A stretch of 64,000 nt of DNA from Telmatospirillum sp. J64-1 (GTDB lineage: Bacteria; Pseudomonadota; Alphaproteobacteria; Rhodospirillales; Magnetospirillaceae): contig NZ_SBHN01000021.1 in the NCBI RefSeq assembly GCF_006980715.1, forward strand, positions 43,798-107,797, read 5' to 3'. The notes under the pieces are model-generated. The model saw only the letters and a program-made list of their open reading frames with translations. It ran no database searches and was not told the origin of the DNA. Of this stretch, positions 17,185 through 28,428 are shown piece by piece (the first letter of the stretch is position 1; each line of letters begins with the position of its first letter). The translations under genes were made by a program, and so were the position numbers.

Positions 17185-19401
17185 ATGCCTTCACACCTTG
17201 CCAGTTCAGAGCCCCTCTACCTCCCCTTCGTATCGGGCGAACGGGTTGCCGTTCTGCTGCCTTTGCCGCTGTCCGCACCTTATGACTATACCGTTCCGCC
17301 GGGCATGAATCTGGGCTATGGCGATTTCGTCGTCGTCCCCCTGAGCGGACGCGAGGTGGTGGGCGTGGTCTGGGCGCCCGGCGAGGGCTCCATCGACGCC
17401 AAGCGCCTGAAGCCGGTACGCCGCCGCCTGGACGTGCCACCGATGCCCGAGCCCCTGCGCAAGCTGGTGGATTGGGTCGCCGCCTATACCCTGGCGCTGC
17501 CCGGCACGGTGCTGAAGATGGCGATGAGCGTGCCCGCCGCCCTGGAACCGGCGCGTCCCGTCCTCGGCGTCAAACCGGCGGCGGAACCGGCCAGCCTGGG
17601 CCTGCGCATGACGCCCGCACGCATGAAGGTGCTGGAAGCCGCCGCCCGCTCCGCCCCCATCGCCGCCTCGGAACTGGCCAAGCAGGCCGGGGTGGGACCA
17701 GCGGTGGTCCGCGGGCTGGTCGAGGCCGGGGCGCTGGAACAGGTGCCGCTGGACCCGGTCGCCGAGTCGCAGCCCGACTGGCACCGTCCCGGCCCCACCC
17801 TGTCCGCCGCCCAGCGTGAAGCGGCGGCCGACATGGTGGCGCGGGTGCAGGGGCGCAGCTTCTCGGCGGTGGTGCTGGAAGGCGTCACCGGCTCGGGCAA
17901 GACCGAGGTCTATTTCGAGGCCATGGCCGCCGCCCTGGAACAGGGCCAGCAGGTGCTGGTCCTGCTGCCGGAAATCGCCCTGGGGGCGCAATGGCTGGAA
18001 CGCTTCGCCCGCCGCTTCGGCGCACCGCCGCTGCAATGGCATTCCGATCTGGGCCAGGCCCAGCGCCGCGAGACCTGGCGGGCGGTCGCCGAGGGACGCG
18101 GCAAGGTGGTCGTCGGCGCCCGCTCGGCGCTGTTCCTGCCCTTCCCCGATTTGGGCCTGATCATCGTCGACGAAGAACATGAATCCTCCTTCAAGCAGGA
18201 GGAAGGCGTCATCTATCATGCCCGCGACATGGCGGTGGTGCGTGGCCATCTGGGCGGCCATCCGGTGGTCCTGGCTTCGGCCACGCCGTCGCTGGAGACA
18301 CTTTATAATGTGCGGGCGGGAAAATACCGCCATCTGCACCTGCCCGAACGCCATGGCGGGGCGGGCATGCCGGACCTGTCCATCATCGACATGCGCAAGC
18401 ATCCGCCGCCGCGCGGGCAGTGGATCTCGCCGGTCCTGGCCGAGGCGGTGGAACAGACCCTGGCGGCGGGCGAGCAGGCCATGCTGTTCCTGAACCGGCG
18501 CGGCTATGCCCCGCTGACCCTGTGCCGCACCTGCGGCCACCGCCTGCAATGCCCCAATTGCACCGCCTGGCTGGTCGAACACCGGCTGCTGGGACGGCTG
18601 CAATGCCACCATTGCGGCCACAGCCAGCCCTCGCCCAAGGAATGCCCGTCCTGCGGGGATGAAGACAGCATGGTCCCCTGCGGCCCGGGCGTCGAACGTC
18701 TGGCCGAGGAAGTGGCGCACCGCTTCCCCGACACACGCTGGGCGGTGATGGCCAGCGACACGATCACCAGCCCGGCCCAGGGGGCGGAGCTGGTACGGCA
18801 GGTCACCGAGCACGAGATCGACCTGCTGATCGGCACCCAGATCGTCGCCAAGGGCTATCACTTTCCCATGCTGACCCTGGTCGGCGTGGTGGACGGCGAT
18901 CTCGGCCTGTCGGGGGGCGACCTGCGCGCCGCCGAACGCACCTATCAGCTGCTGTCCCAGGTGGCGGGCCGCGCGGGCCGCGCCGAACGTCCGGGCCGGG
19001 TGCTGCTGCAAAGCTTCGAGCCCGATCATCCGGTGATGCAGGCCCTGGCGCGCGGCGACCACGAAGGCTTCATCCGCGAGGAGACCGAGCAGCGCCGCGC
19101 CGCCGGCATGCCGCCCTTCGGCCGCCTCGCCGCCCTGATCGTCTCGGGCGCCGACGAAGCGCGGGTCGAACGCATGGCCCGCGCCCTGGGCCGGGCCGCG
19201 CCCCACGGGCCGGGTCTGGACGTTCTCGGCCCCGCTCCGGCGCCCATGGCGCTGCTGCGCGGACGCCACCGCCGCCGCCTGCTGCTCAAGACGTCCCGCG
19301 ACGTCGCCATCCAGACCGTGCTGCGGCGCTGGCTGGCCGGGGTGGAGCAGGACCCGGCGGTGCGCGTGCAAGTGGATGTCGACCCTTTTTCCTTCCTCTA
19401 A
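17185..19401 (+). CDS. priA: Primosomal protein N' (replication restart helicase)
   Basis: Superfamily 2 helicase that reloads the replisome at stalled forks. An N-terminal DNA-binding domain (about residues 15-115) is followed by Walker [12 protein letters not shown] at about 232-242 and DEEH. The zinc-binding cysteines are in [13 protein letters not shown] and [18 protein letters not shown]. The helicase C-terminal motif ends [13 protein letters not shown]. The 738-residue length is normal. Confidence 0.96.
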   Translation: MPSHLASSEPLYLPFVSGERVAVLLPLPLSAPYDYTVPPGMNLGYGDFVVVPLSGREVVGVVWAPGEGSIDAKRLKPVRRRLDVPPMPEPLRKLVDWVAAYTLALPGTVLKMAMSVPAALEPARPVLGVKPAAEPASLGLRMTPARMKVLEAAARSAPIAASELAKQAGVGPAVVRGLVEAGALEQVPLDPVAESQPDWHRPGPTLSAAQREAAADMVARVQGRSFSAVVLEGVTGSGKTEVYFEAMAAALEQGQQVLVLLPEIALGAQWLERFARRFGAPPLQWHSDLGQAQRRETWRAVAEGRGKVVVGARSALFLPFPDLGLIIVDEEHESSFKQEEGVIYHARDMAVVRGHLGGHPVVLASATPSLETLYNVRAGKYRHLHLPERHGGAGMPDLSIIDMRKHPPPRGQWISPVLAEAVEQTLAAGEQAMLFLNRRGYAPLTLCRTCGHRLQCPNCTAWLVEHRLLGRLQCHHCGHSQPSPKECPSCGDEDSMVPCGPGVERLAEEVAHRFPDTRWAVMASDTITSPAQGAELVRQVTEHEIDLLIGTQIVAKGYHFPMLTLVGVVDGDLGLSGGDLRAAERTYQLLSQVAGRAGRAERPGRVLLQSFEPDHPVMQALARGDHEGFIREETEQRRAAGMPPFGRLAALIVSGADEARVERMARALGRAAPHGPGLDVLGPAPAPMALLRGRHRRRLLLKTSRDVAIQTVLRRWLAGVEQDPAVRVQVDVDPFSFL

Positions 19402-19626
19402 AGTCGAGGTCACTCACCCAAATGGGTGGGGTGCGGATAACCCCTCGACCTGGGCTCTGGCCTATGGCATATGCGCGGTGGAAGCAGCCTTCTCCCAGGC
19501 CCTTGACAAGGGTCAAATGACTAGGCGTCTTGCGAAATTTGGCACCGGCCCTGCTTGCAACCTCTACCCCGATATGCTAGTTAACCCACGCGCCAAGGGG
19601 GGCGGCCTGCCGCCGGCGCCGAAAAC

Positions 19627-19659
19627 GCGTGTAATAACAAAATCTTCTGTTATTACCGC
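19627..19659 (+). promoter_or_regulatory. AT-rich hairpin in the atp operon leader
   Basis: GTAATAACA at 19631-19639 is a perfect inverted repeat of TGTTATTAC at 19648-19656 with an 8-base loop. Three further GC pairs extend the stem past one bulged T. It sits 38 bases before the atpH GTG, in an AT-rich island. No T-tract follows, so it is not a standard terminator. It may be an mRNA stability or protein-binding element. The remaining 19402-19626 shows a TTGACA at 19503 without a matching -10, and a weak CTTGCA-N17-CTAGTT at 19554-19582. Confidence 0.5.
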
Positions 19660-19696
19660 TGAAGCTCGTTACGGCTACTTCTGAGGGACCGTCCCG

Positions 19697-20251
19697 GTGT
19701 CATCCGAACCGACAGGCGCTATCGCCGAACGCTACGCCGCCGCGCTTTTCGAATTGGCCGAGACCCAAGGGTCGCTCGACCAGATCGCGGCAGACCTCAA
19801 GGCTCTCAAGGCCATGCTCGCCAGCAGCGCGGACCTGCGCCGCGCTCTCACCAGCCCGGTCATCAGCCGGGCCGATCAGGAAAAGGCTATCGCCGCCCTG
19901 GCCGCCAAGGCCGGCTTCCAGGATCTGACGCAGCGTTTCCTCGGCCTCGTCGCCAAGAATCGCCGTCTTTCCGCCCTGGAAGGCATGATCCGGGCCTATC
20001 TCGACCGACTCTCCGCCCGCCGCGGCGAGGTCGTCGCTCAAGTGGCCTCGGCCACCGAACTTAACGAATCCCAACGGACCGCCCTCGCCGCCTCTTTGAA
20101 GAAGGTTGTCGGTGGCAACGTCTCGCTCGATGTCAGTGTCGACCCGGCCCTGCTCGGCGGCATGGTGGTCAAGGTTGGCTCCCGTATGGTTGACAGCTCG
20201 CTTCGCACGAAGCTGCAACGGCTTCAGCTCGCTATGAAAGGGGTTGGGTGA
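19697..20251 (+). CDS. atpH: F0F1 ATP synthase subunit delta
   Basis: Subunit delta (OSCP-like) of the F1 part, joining the peripheral stalk to the top of F1. The 184-residue protein shows the family blocks [22 protein letters not shown] and the C-terminal [22 protein letters not shown]. It starts with GTG at 19697 after GAGGGAC. It is the first gene of atpHAGDC; alphaproteobacteria keep the F0 genes (atpIBEF) elsewhere, and none is in this window. Its stop overlaps the atpA start (TGATG). Confidence 0.96.
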   Translation: MSSEPTGAIAERYAAALFELAETQGSLDQIAADLKALKAMLASSADLRRALTSPVISRADQEKAIAALAAKAGFQDLTQRFLGLVAKNRRLSALEGMIRAYLDRLSARRGEVVAQVASATELNESQRTALAASLKKVVGGNVSLDVSVDPALLGGMVVKVGSRMVDSSLRTKLQRLQLAMKGVG

Positions 20252-21783
20252 TGGAAATCCGCGCCGCGGAAATCTCCGCTATCCTTAAGGAACAGATCGC
20301 CAATTTCGGCACCGAGGCGGAAGTCGCCGAGGTCGGCCAGGTTCTCTCGGTCGGCGACGGCATCGCCCGTATCCATGGTCTGGACAAGGTCCAGGCCGGC
20401 GAGATGGTCGAGTTTCCCGGCGGCATCAAGGGCATGGCGCTGAACCTCGAAACCGACAATGTCGGTGTCGTGATCTTCGGCAGCGACCAGGGCATCAAGG
20501 AAGGCGACACCGTCAAGCGGACCGGCGCCATCGTTGAAGTGCCGGTCGGTCCGGAACTGCTCGGCCGCGTCGTCGACGCGCTGGGCAATCCCATCGACGG
20601 CAAGGGTCCGCTGAACGCGACCCGCACCTCGCGCGTCGAAGTCAAGGCCCCGGGCATCATCCCGCGCAAGTCGGTGCACGAGCCCATGCAGACCGGCATC
20701 AAGGCCATCGACGCCCTGATCCCGATCGGCCGCGGCCAGCGCGAACTGGTGATCGGTGACCGTCAGACCGGCAAGACCGCCGTCCTGGTCGACACCATCA
20801 TCAACCAGAAGAATTTCAACGACCAGACCACCGACGAGAAGCAGAAGATGTTCTGCATCTACGTCGCCGTCGGTCAGAAGCGTTCGACCGTCGCCCAGAT
20901 CGTCAAGCAGCTGGAAGACTACGGCGCGATGGAATACTCCATCGTCGTGGCCGCCACCGCCTCCGAGCCGGCCCCGCTGCAGTTCCTGGCGCCCTATGCC
21001 GGTGCCGCCATGGGCGAATACTTCCGCGACAACGGCATGCATGCCGTCATCATCTATGACGATCTGTCGAAGCAGGCCGTGGCTTATCGCCAGATGTCGC
21101 TGCTGCTCCGCCGTCCGCCGGGCCGTGAAGCCTATCCGGGCGACGTGTTCTACCTGCACTCCCGCCTGCTGGAACGCGCGGCCAAGATGAACGACGAGCA
21201 TGGCGCCGGTTCGCTGACCGCCCTGCCGGTCATCGAAACCCAGGCCAACGACGTCTCGGCCTACATTCCGACCAACGTGATCTCGATCACCGACGGCCAG
21301 ATCTTCCTGGAAACCGACCTGTTCTATAAGGGCATCCGCCCCGCCGTGAACGTCGGCCTGTCGGTGTCGCGCGTCGGCTCCGCCGCCCAGATCAAGGCGA
21401 TGAAGCAGGTCGCCGGCTCGATTAAGCTGGAACTGGCCCAGTATCGCGAAATGGCCGCCTTCGCGCAGTTCGCCTCCGACCTCGACCCCTCGACCCAGCG
21501 CCTGCTGGCTCGCGGCACCCGTCTGACCGAGCTGCTGAAGCAGAAGCAGTTCGCGCCAATGCCGGTCGAAGAGCAGGTCGTGTCGATCTATAGCGGCGTG
21601 AAGGGCTATCTCGACAAGCTGCCGGTCAACCAGATCCAGCGCTTCGAATCCTCGCTGCTGTCGGACATGAAGTCCCGCCAGCCGGAAATTCTCGAAGGGA
21701 TCCGCAGCGCCAAGGCGCTGACCCCCGAGATCGAGGAAAAGCTCAAGGCCTTCCTCGACGGCTTCGTCAAGACCTTCGCCTAA
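20251..21783 (+). CDS. atpA: F0F1 ATP synthase subunit alpha
   Basis: Regulatory nucleotide-binding subunit of F1, alternating with beta in the hexamer. The Walker A motif is GDRQTGKT at about residues 169-176. The family signature near [10 protein letters not shown] and the [14 protein letters not shown] block are present. The length of 510 is typical. The ATG at 20251, not the GTG just before it, gives the usual MEIRAAEIS start and couples translation to atpH. Confidence 0.98.
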   Translation: MEIRAAEISAILKEQIANFGTEAEVAEVGQVLSVGDGIARIHGLDKVQAGEMVEFPGGIKGMALNLETDNVGVVIFGSDQGIKEGDTVKRTGAIVEVPVGPELLGRVVDALGNPIDGKGPLNATRTSRVEVKAPGIIPRKSVHEPMQTGIKAIDALIPIGRGQRELVIGDRQTGKTAVLVDTIINQKNFNDQTTDEKQKMFCIYVAVGQKRSTVAQIVKQLEDYGAMEYSIVVAATASEPAPLQFLAPYAGAAMGEYFRDNGMHAVIIYDDLSKQAVAYRQMSLLLRRPPGREAYPGDVFYLHSRLLERAAKMNDEHGAGSLTALPVIETQANDVSAYIPTNVISITDGQIFLETDLFYKGIRPAVNVGLSVSRVGSAAQIKAMKQVAGSIKLELAQYREMAAFAQFASDLDPSTQRLLARGTRLTELLKQKQFAPMPVEEQVVSIYSGVKGYLDKLPVNQIQRFESSLLSDMKSRQPEILEGIRSAKALTPEIEEKLKAFLDGFVKTFA

Positions 21784-21813
21784 GGCCGCCGGCCCACGAC
21801 CGAGAGTTAACGC

Positions 21814-22698
21814 ATGCCCAGCCTCAAGGACCTAAGGCTACGGATCACGAGCGTCAAATCGACGCGCAAGATCACGTCGGCCATGAAAATGGTCGCAGCG
21901 TCGAAGCTGCGGCGCGCGCAGATGGCTGCCGAGGCCGCCCGGCCTTACGCCGAGCGCATGGAGCGCATGCTTGGTGCCCTGGCCGGCTCGCTTGCCGGCC
22001 AGCAAGGCGCGCCGAGGATGCTCGCCGGGACCGGTCAGGACGACGTCCATCTGGTGGTCGTCGTCTCTTCCGACCGCGGCCTGTGCGGTGGTTTCAACAG
22101 CTCCATCGTCCGTGATGTGCGCCGGCTGATCGCCGACCTGCAGCGCCAGGGCAAGACCGTCAAGGTCCTGACCGTGGGCCGCAAGGGACGCGACAACCTG
22201 CGCCGCGATCATGCCAAGCTGATCACGGAATCGGTCGAGGGCATCGGCCGCAAGGGCGTGTCCTTTGCCGATGCCGACCAGATCGCCGCCAAGATCACGT
22301 CGATGTTCGAAGCCGGCGAATTCGACGTCTGCACCATCGTCTACAACCGCTTCCGCTCCGCGATTTCGCAGGAAGTTACCCGGCAGCAGCTGGTTCCGTT
22401 CCCGGTTCCGGCCGTCTCCGAGGAGAAGGGCGGCGAGGTCAAGGCGCTCTACGAGTTCGAACCTTCCGAGGAAGGCATTCTCGACGAGCTTCTGCCCCGC
22501 AACATGGCCGTGCAGGTGTTCCGCGCCCTGCTGGAAAGCAGCGCCAGCGAACAGGGCGCCCGCATGACCGCCATGGATAACGCCACCCGCAACGCGGGCG
22601 AAATGATCGACCGTCTGACCATCCAGTACAACCGTTCGCGTCAGGCGCAGATCACCAAGGAACTGATCGAAATCATCTCCGGCGCCGAAGCGCTGTGA
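21814..22698 (+). CDS. atpG: F0F1 ATP synthase subunit gamma
   Basis: Central rotating shaft of F1. The N-terminal helix ([20 protein letters not shown]) and the C-terminal helix ([15 protein letters not shown]) form the coiled coil, with [13 protein letters not shown] between them. The length of 294 is normal. It lies 30 bases after atpA and 20 before atpD in the same transcript. Confidence 0.97.
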   Translation: MPSLKDLRLRITSVKSTRKITSAMKMVAASKLRRAQMAAEAARPYAERMERMLGALAGSLAGQQGAPRMLAGTGQDDVHLVVVVSSDRGLCGGFNSSIVRDVRRLIADLQRQGKTVKVLTVGRKGRDNLRRDHAKLITESVEGIGRKGVSFADADQIAAKITSMFEAGEFDVCTIVYNRFRSAISQEVTRQQLVPFPVPAVSEEKGGEVKALYEFEPSEEGILDELLPRNMAVQVFRALLESSASEQGARMTAMDNATRNAGEMIDRLTIQYNRSRQAQITKELIEIISGAEAL

Positions 22699-22709
22699 CG
22701 GGTAACTAG

Positions 22710-24140
<1,431 letters not shown>

Positions 24141-24155
24141 GAAAGGCACTGAACC

Positions 24156-24578
24156 ATGGCTGAGACGCTCCAGTTCGAATTGGTATCGCCGGAAAAGCTC
24201 CTGGTGTCGGAACCGGCCGAAATGGTCACCGTTCCCGGCAGCGAGGGCGATTTCGGCGCCCTGCCCCGTCACTCGCCGATGATCGCCACGCTGCGGCCCG
24301 GCATCATCGACATCTACGAAGGCGGTAATATCCGCAACCGCATCTTCGTCGCGGGCGGTTTCGCCGAAGTGAACGAAGAGCGCTGCACCGTCCTCGCCGA
24401 AGAAGCCGTGCCGGTTTCCGAGCTGAAGGCCGAAGACGCCGCAGCTCGCCTGAAGGCCGCCGAAGAGGCGCTTCAGGCCGCCGAAACCGACCAGGCCCGC
24501 GCCCAGGCGAAGCGGGCCCACGATGTCGCCGTCGCCATGCAGGCCGCCCTCTCGGGCGGTCAGCCCGCAGCACACTGA
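24156..24578 (+). CDS. atpC: F0F1 ATP synthase subunit epsilon
   Basis: Regulatory subunit at the foot of the central stalk. The N-terminal beta-sandwich (FELVSPEKLL, VPGSEGDFGALPRHSP) is followed by a shortened Ala/Gln-rich helical end. The length of 140 is typical for alphaproteobacteria. It is the last gene of the operon, followed 24 bases later by a strong terminator. Confidence 0.96.
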   Translation: MAETLQFELVSPEKLLVSEPAEMVTVPGSEGDFGALPRHSPMIATLRPGIIDIYEGGNIRNRIFVAGGFAEVNEERCTVLAEEAVPVSELKAEDAAARLKAAEEALQAAETDQARAQAKRAHDVAVAMQAALSGGQPAAH

Positions 24579-24602
24579 CATCACGGTGATGTGCTGAAAA
24601 AG

Positions 24603-24640
24603 CAGGGCCGGTTCCGCAAGGAACCGGCCCTGTTGCTTTA
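24603..24640 (+). terminator. Intrinsic terminator of the atp operon
   Basis: A perfect 13-bp stem (CAGGGCCGGTTCC and its complement) closed by a GCAA tetraloop at 24616-24619 and followed by TTGCTTTA. It is placed 24 bases after the atpC stop. Confidence 0.9.
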
Positions 24641-24686
24641 TACCGTGCCCCCTATGGGACAGCCCCTTCCCCCCCGCATCAAAAGC

Positions 24687-24754
24687 CTTTGTGTCTTAGT
24701 GTCTTGGTGGCCCTCTGCGGCTGAAGAAACCACCAAGGCACCAAGGACGCCAAG
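24687..24754. repeat. Imperfect inverted repeat, family 3
   Basis: Left arm TGTCTTAGTGTCTTGGTGG and right arm CCACCAAGGCACCAAGGAC (continuing GCCAAG) form an imperfect inverted repeat around about 19 bases. It lies between the atp terminator and fliJ. Elements with this ACCACCAAGGCACCAAG text are familiar from several bacterial genomes; only one copy is in this window. Confidence 0.6.
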
Positions 24755-24814
24755 AAGCCGAATCCGATCAGGATAAAGCTATTTCAATAGCTTGGGCCGA
24801 AGCCCCCCTCGCCA

Positions 24815-25240
24815 TCATTCCTTGTTGCGCAGATAGCTGTTCTGCGCGATCTCGTCGAGGAATTGCTGTTCCCGCTGGTCTTCCTCGCGGCGGCGGTGCT
24901 CGTCGCGGGATTTCTGGGCCAGCTCATAGGTCTTCTGCTGGCGGTAGGCTTCGGCCAGGGCTTCCTGGGCCTCGGCGATTTGGCGGGAGAGTTCCTCCAT
25001 CGCCTGCTCGGCCTCGCTGCGGCGCTGGCGCCAATGCTGGAGGTAATGGGTGAAGGTCGGACCGGCGGCGAGCACGTCCTGCGCCGCCTGCTTCCGCTCC
25101 TGCACGACTTCCTCGTCCAGGGCGGCGATATAGGCCTGGATCTCCTCTTCGCGGCTGAGCAAGGCTCCCAGGGCGCGGCGCGCCTCGTCCACTTCCCAGC
25201 GGGAGAGGCGAAGCAGCGAATGGAGGTCCTTCCGCGCCAC
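24815..25240 (-). CDS. fliJ: Flagellar export protein FliJ
   Basis: A 141-residue, almost wholly coiled-coil protein rich in Glu, Gln, Arg and Ala, as expected of FliJ, which sits in the FliI ATPase ring and couples it to the export gate FlhA. Sequence conservation in this family is low; the call rests on length, helical heptads and the position 3 bases downstream of fliI. It is last in the fliIJ transcript. Confidence 0.85.
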   Translation of the reverse strand: MARKDLHSLLRLSRWEVDEARRALGALLSREEEIQAYIAALDEEVVQERKQAAQDVLAAGPTFTHYLQHWRQRRSEAEQAMEELSRQIAEAQEALAEAYRQQKTYELAQKSRDEHRRREEDQREQQFLDEIAQNSYLRNKE

Positions 25241-25243
25241 CGC

Positions 25244-26572
25244 TTACATTCCCAGGATCTGGGCCAGCTGGATGTAGCAGCTGGCGAGATCGGCGCCATC
25301 CTCGTCCTTGCGCTGGGCCAGGAAGGCCTCGATCTGGGGATAGTAGTGGATCGCCTCGTCCACCGCCGGATCGCTGCCCCGGCGATAGGCGCCCAGGCGG
25401 ATCAGTTCGGCCATGTCCTCGTAGGTCGAGATCAGTTGGCGGGCGCGGCTGACGATCCGGTTTTCCTCGTCGCTGTTGCAGCCCGGCATGGTGCGCGAGA
25501 CGCTGCGCAGGATGTTGACGGCGGGATAGCGGCCACGCTCGGCGATGGCGCGGTCCAGAACGATATGGCCGTCCAGGATTGAGCGCACGGCATCGGCGAT
25601 GGGTTCGTTATGGTCGTCGCCATCGACCAGCACCGTGAACAGGCCGGTGATGTTGCCCTTGCCGCCCGGCCCCGGCCCGGCGCGTTCCAGCAGGCGGGGC
25701 AGTTCGGCAAAGACGGTCGGCGTATAGCCCTTGCTGGCCGGCGGTTCCCCCACCGACAGGCTGATCTCGCGCTGGGCCATGGCGAAGCGGGTCACGCTGT
25801 CCATCATGCACAGCACGTTCAGGCCGAGATCACGGAAATATTCGGCCACGGTCAGGGTGACATAGGCCGCCTGGCGGCGCATCAGCGGCGATTCGTCGGA
25901 GGTGGAGACCACCACCACGCTCTTCGCCATGCCTTCGGGGCCGAGATCGTCCTCGATGAATTCGCGCGCCTCGCGGCCGCGCTCGCCGATCAGGCCGATG
26001 ACATTGACGTCCGCCGAGGTCTGGCGCGCCATCATCGACAGCAGCGAGGATTTTCCCACGCCGGACCCGGCGAAGATGCCCATGCGCTGGCCCTGGCAGC
26101 AGGTCAGGAAGGCATTGACCGCCCGCACGCCCAGATCCACCTTGCCTGCCACGCGGCCACGGCCATGGGCCGGCGGCGGCTGGTTGCGTACCGGATAGGC
26201 GCGGGGACCCGTCTCCAGCAGCCCCTGCCCGTCGATCGGCTCGCCCATGGCGTCGATGACCCGGCCCAGCCAGGAGCGTTCGGGATAGAGCACCGCTTCG
26301 CCGTCGCAGACCTCGGTGCGGCAACCCAGGCCGATGCCGTCGATCGAGGAATAGGGCATCAGCAGCGCCCGTCCGTCGCGGAAGCCCACCACCTCGCAGG
26401 TCACCCGCCGCTCGCCGCGCGCCACGATCTGGCAGCGATCCCCCACCGACAGGCTGCGTTGCACGCCACCGGCCTCGACCAGCATGCCCTGCACGCCGCT
26501 GACGCGGCCGAACACCCGATGCCCGGGAAGCCGGTCGATCTCGTTGAGGAGGTTACGAATCTGAATGCTCAT
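25244..26572 (-). CDS. fliI: Flagellum-specific ATPase FliI
   Basis: Hexameric ATPase of the flagellar type III export apparatus, related to F1 beta. Walker A GSGVGKSSLL is at about residues 170-179, followed by GLIGERGREAREF and the family motif SLSVGEPPASKGYTPTVF. Length 442. It is transcribed away from ctrA across a 204-base gap that holds a candidate CtrA site and a direct repeat, so cell-cycle control is plausible. Confidence 0.95.
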   Translation of the reverse strand: MSIQIRNLLNEIDRLPGHRVFGRVSGVQGMLVEAGGVQRSLSVGDRCQIVARGERRVTCEVVGFRDGRALLMPYSSIDGIGLGCRTEVCDGEAVLYPERSWLGRVIDAMGEPIDGQGLLETGPRAYPVRNQPPPAHGRGRVAGKVDLGVRAVNAFLTCCQGQRMGIFAGSGVGKSSLLSMMARQTSADVNVIGLIGERGREAREFIEDDLGPEGMAKSVVVVSTSDESPLMRRQAAYVTLTVAEYFRDLGLNVLCMMDSVTRFAMAQREISLSVGEPPASKGYTPTVFAELPRLLERAGPGPGGKGNITGLFTVLVDGDDHNEPIADAVRSILDGHIVLDRAIAERGRYPAVNILRSVSRTMPGCNSDEENRIVSRARQLISTYEDMAELIRLGAYRRGSDPAVDEAIHYYPQIEAFLAQRKDEDGADLASCYIQLAQILGM

Positions 26573-26652
26573 CCCTGCCCCTCAGCCAAGTCATTCCCGC
26601 CGCCCATCCAGAACAAGTCTGGAACATCAAAGGAACAGCCTGGAACTTATCC

Positions 26653-26668
26653 TTAATTGTGTGTGAAC
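26653..26668 (+). promoter_or_regulatory. Candidate CtrA binding site
   Basis: TTAA-N7-TGAAC, one mismatch from the CtrA consensus TTAA-N7-TTAAC. It lies in the fliI/ctrA intergenic region, 81 bases from the fliI start and 109 from the ctrA start, where it could serve autoregulation and flagellar control. A single near-match in an AT-richer stretch may be chance. Confidence 0.4.
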
Positions 26669-26710
26669 CAAGCGCTTCACGGGTTGCGACCAAGAGCATA
26701 CCCACATATG

Positions 26711-26761
26711 GTTACCACGACGTCAATACTTACTCCTGCACTAGTTACCACGTCGTCAATA
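26711..26761 (+). repeat. 17/18-base direct repeat before ctrA
   Basis: GTTACCACGACGTCAATA at 26711-26728 returns as GTTACCACGTCGTCAATA at 26744-26761. The copies are 33 bases apart (three helical turns), and the second ends 15 bases before the ctrA ATG. The period is also eleven codons in frame with ctrA, so a repeated N-terminal extension starting at ATG 26708 is a rival reading. An operator or attenuation element is inferred. Confidence 0.6.
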
Positions 26762-26776
26762 GAACGGGTATCTCCT

Positions 26777-27466
26777 ATGCGAATTCTCATGGTCGAGGAC
26801 GATCAGATGGTCGCCAAAGGCGTCGAGCTGATGCTGCGGAATGAGGGCATGGTCGTCGATTCCACCAGCCTCGGCGAAGACGGGCTGGAAATCGGCAAGA
26901 TCTATGACTACGACCTCATCCTCCTCGACCTCATGCTGCCCGATATTGACGGCTACGAGGTCCTGCGCCGCCTGCGCGCCTCGCGCGTCGATACGCCGGT
27001 GCTGATCCTTTCCGGCCTCACCGAGCCGGAAAAGAAGGTCAAGGGACTGGGCTTCGGGGCCGACGACTACCTGACCAAGCCCTTCGACCGCGCCGAGCTG
27101 GTGGCCCGCATCCAGGCCATCGTCCGCCGCTCCAAGGGCCATGCCCATTCGGTCATCCGCACCGGCAGCCTGACGGTCAACCTGGACAACCGCGCCGTGG
27201 ACGTGGCCGGCGTGCCGCTGCACCTGACCGCCAAGGAATACGGCATCATCGAATTGCTGTCCCTGCGCAAGGGCCAGACCCTGACTAAGGAACAATTCCT
27301 CAACCACCTCTATGGCGGCATCGACGAGCCGGAGCTGAAGATCATCGACGTCTTCATCTGCAAGCTGCGCAAGAAGCTCGCCAACGCCACCGGCGGCGAG
27401 AATTATATCGAGACGGTCTGGGGCCGCGGCTATGTGCTGCGCGATCCCGAAAACGACGTGAACTGA
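26777..27466 (+). CDS. ctrA: Cell-cycle response regulator CtrA
   Basis: OmpR-family regulator, master of the alphaproteobacterial cell cycle, motility and, in some species, gene-transfer-agent expression. The receiver domain has the acidic pair in VEDD, the phospho-acceptor Asp in [12 protein letters not shown] at about residue 51, and KPF at about 103-105. The DNA-binding domain is near-identical to CtrA in [46 protein letters not shown] and [13 protein letters not shown]. The ATG at 26777 gives the family start (MRILMVEDD). ChpT, its phosphate donor in the known relay, is encoded 6 kb away. Confidence 0.95.
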   Translation: MRILMVEDDQMVAKGVELMLRNEGMVVDSTSLGEDGLEIGKIYDYDLILLDLMLPDIDGYEVLRRLRASRVDTPVLILSGLTEPEKKVKGLGFGADDYLTKPFDRAELVARIQAIVRRSKGHAHSVIRTGSLTVNLDNRAVDVAGVPLHLTAKEYGIIELLSLRKGQTLTKEQFLNHLYGGIDEPELKIIDVFICKLRKKLANATGGENYIETVWGRGYVLRDPENDVN

Positions 27467-27487
27467 CCCACCCTCCTTCACCCAAAG

Positions 27488-27520
27488 AAAAAGGCGGCCC
27501 CGAAAGCCGCCTTTTTCTTT
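27488..27520. terminator. Bidirectional intrinsic terminator between ctrA and cheR
   Basis: An 11-bp stem, AAAAAGGCGGC with its complement around CCCGAAA, flanked by A-rich and T-rich tracts. It ends with TTTTTCTTT on the plus strand and AAAAAGGC-side T's on the minus strand. It serves the convergent ctrA and cheR transcripts. Confidence 0.9.
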
Positions 27521-27536
27521 ATCCGCCTCGCCCCGG

Positions 27537-28424
27537 TCAGCGCCCGGCGGGGGCCGCGGGCTTGTAGGGCGCGGCGGTCGCCGTCGCCAGCCCTTGCGGG
27601 GCCTTGCCGATGCCGGCTCGGTTGACGGCATAGATGCCGCGCTGGTTGGGGATGGGCTTGAAGGCCTCGGAGACGCCCAGCACCGTCTCGGCGCCGCCCA
27701 GATAGAGGATGCCGTCATCGGGCATCTGGCGGGCGATATTGTCGAGAACGCGGGTCTTGGTCGGCTGGTCGAAATAGATCAGCACGTTGCGGCAGAAGAC
27801 GATGTCGAACTGCCCCAGCCCCTTGAGGTCGTTGAGCAGGTTCCATTCGCGGAACTGCACCATGGCGCGGATCGAGGCATCGATCTGCCAGCTTTCCTCG
27901 CGCTTCTGGAAATATTTCACCAGAAGCTGGATGGGCAGGCCGCGCTGCACCTCGAACTGGGAATACAGACCGGCCTTGGCCTTCTCCAGCATCTCGGTGG
28001 AGATGTCGGTGGCGACGATCTCGATCCGCCACCCCGCCAGCTTGGCCGATTGTTCCTTCAGGATCATGGCCAGGGAATAGGGTTCCTGGCCGCTGGAGGA
28101 CGCCGCCGACCAGATGCGCAGGCTCTTCTTCGCCGCCCGCGCCTGCATCATCTGCGGCAGGACGATATCGCGGAACTGGTCGAAGGGCTTGATGTCGCGG
28201 AAGAAGAACGACTCGTTGGTCGTCATCGCTTCCGTCACCTCGCGCGCCAGGACCTCGTCGCGGTTGCGCAGGACGCCGATCAGCTCGGTCAGATCCTTCA
28301 TGCCGCGCTTGCGCGCGATCGGCATCAGGCGCGAATCCAGCAGATAGGCCTTGTCGGGAGTCACGATCAGGCCGGAACGCTCCTTGAGCATCTTGGCGAT
28401 GTAGTCGAAATCTTCCGGACGCAT
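27537..28424 (-). CDS. cheR: Chemotaxis protein methyltransferase CheR
   Basis: SAM-dependent enzyme that methylates chemoreceptor glutamates. The N-terminal helical domain precedes TTNESFFFRD, the SAM site RIWSAASSSGQEPYSLAM, ATDIS and FCRNVLIYFD. After the catalytic domain (to about residue 270) comes a short Ala/Pro-rich tail; there is no C-terminal NWETF-binding or TPR domain. It is the last gene of cheA-cheW-cheY-cheB-cheR. Confidence 0.96.
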   Translation of the reverse strand: MRPEDFDYIAKMLKERSGLIVTPDKAYLLDSRLMPIARKRGMKDLTELIGVLRNRDEVLAREVTEAMTTNESFFFRDIKPFDQFRDIVLPQMMQARAAKKSLRIWSAASSSGQEPYSLAMILKEQSAKLAGWRIEIVATDISTEMLEKAKAGLYSQFEVQRGLPIQLLVKYFQKREESWQIDASIRAMVQFREWNLLNDLKGLGQFDIVFCRNVLIYFDQPTKTRVLDNIARQMPDDGILYLGGAETVLGVSEAFKPIPNQRGIYAVNRAGIGKAPQGLATATAAPYKPAAPAGR

Positions 28425-28428
28425 GATT

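Noticed and set aside
17206..19413. Long open frame opposite priA
   Set aside because: Same shadow effect; the plus strand encodes complete PriA with its zinc cysteines.
19503..19531. TTGACA upstream of the atp operon as its promoter
   Set aside because: No -10-like hexamer at 16-18 bases; left as an unsupported match.
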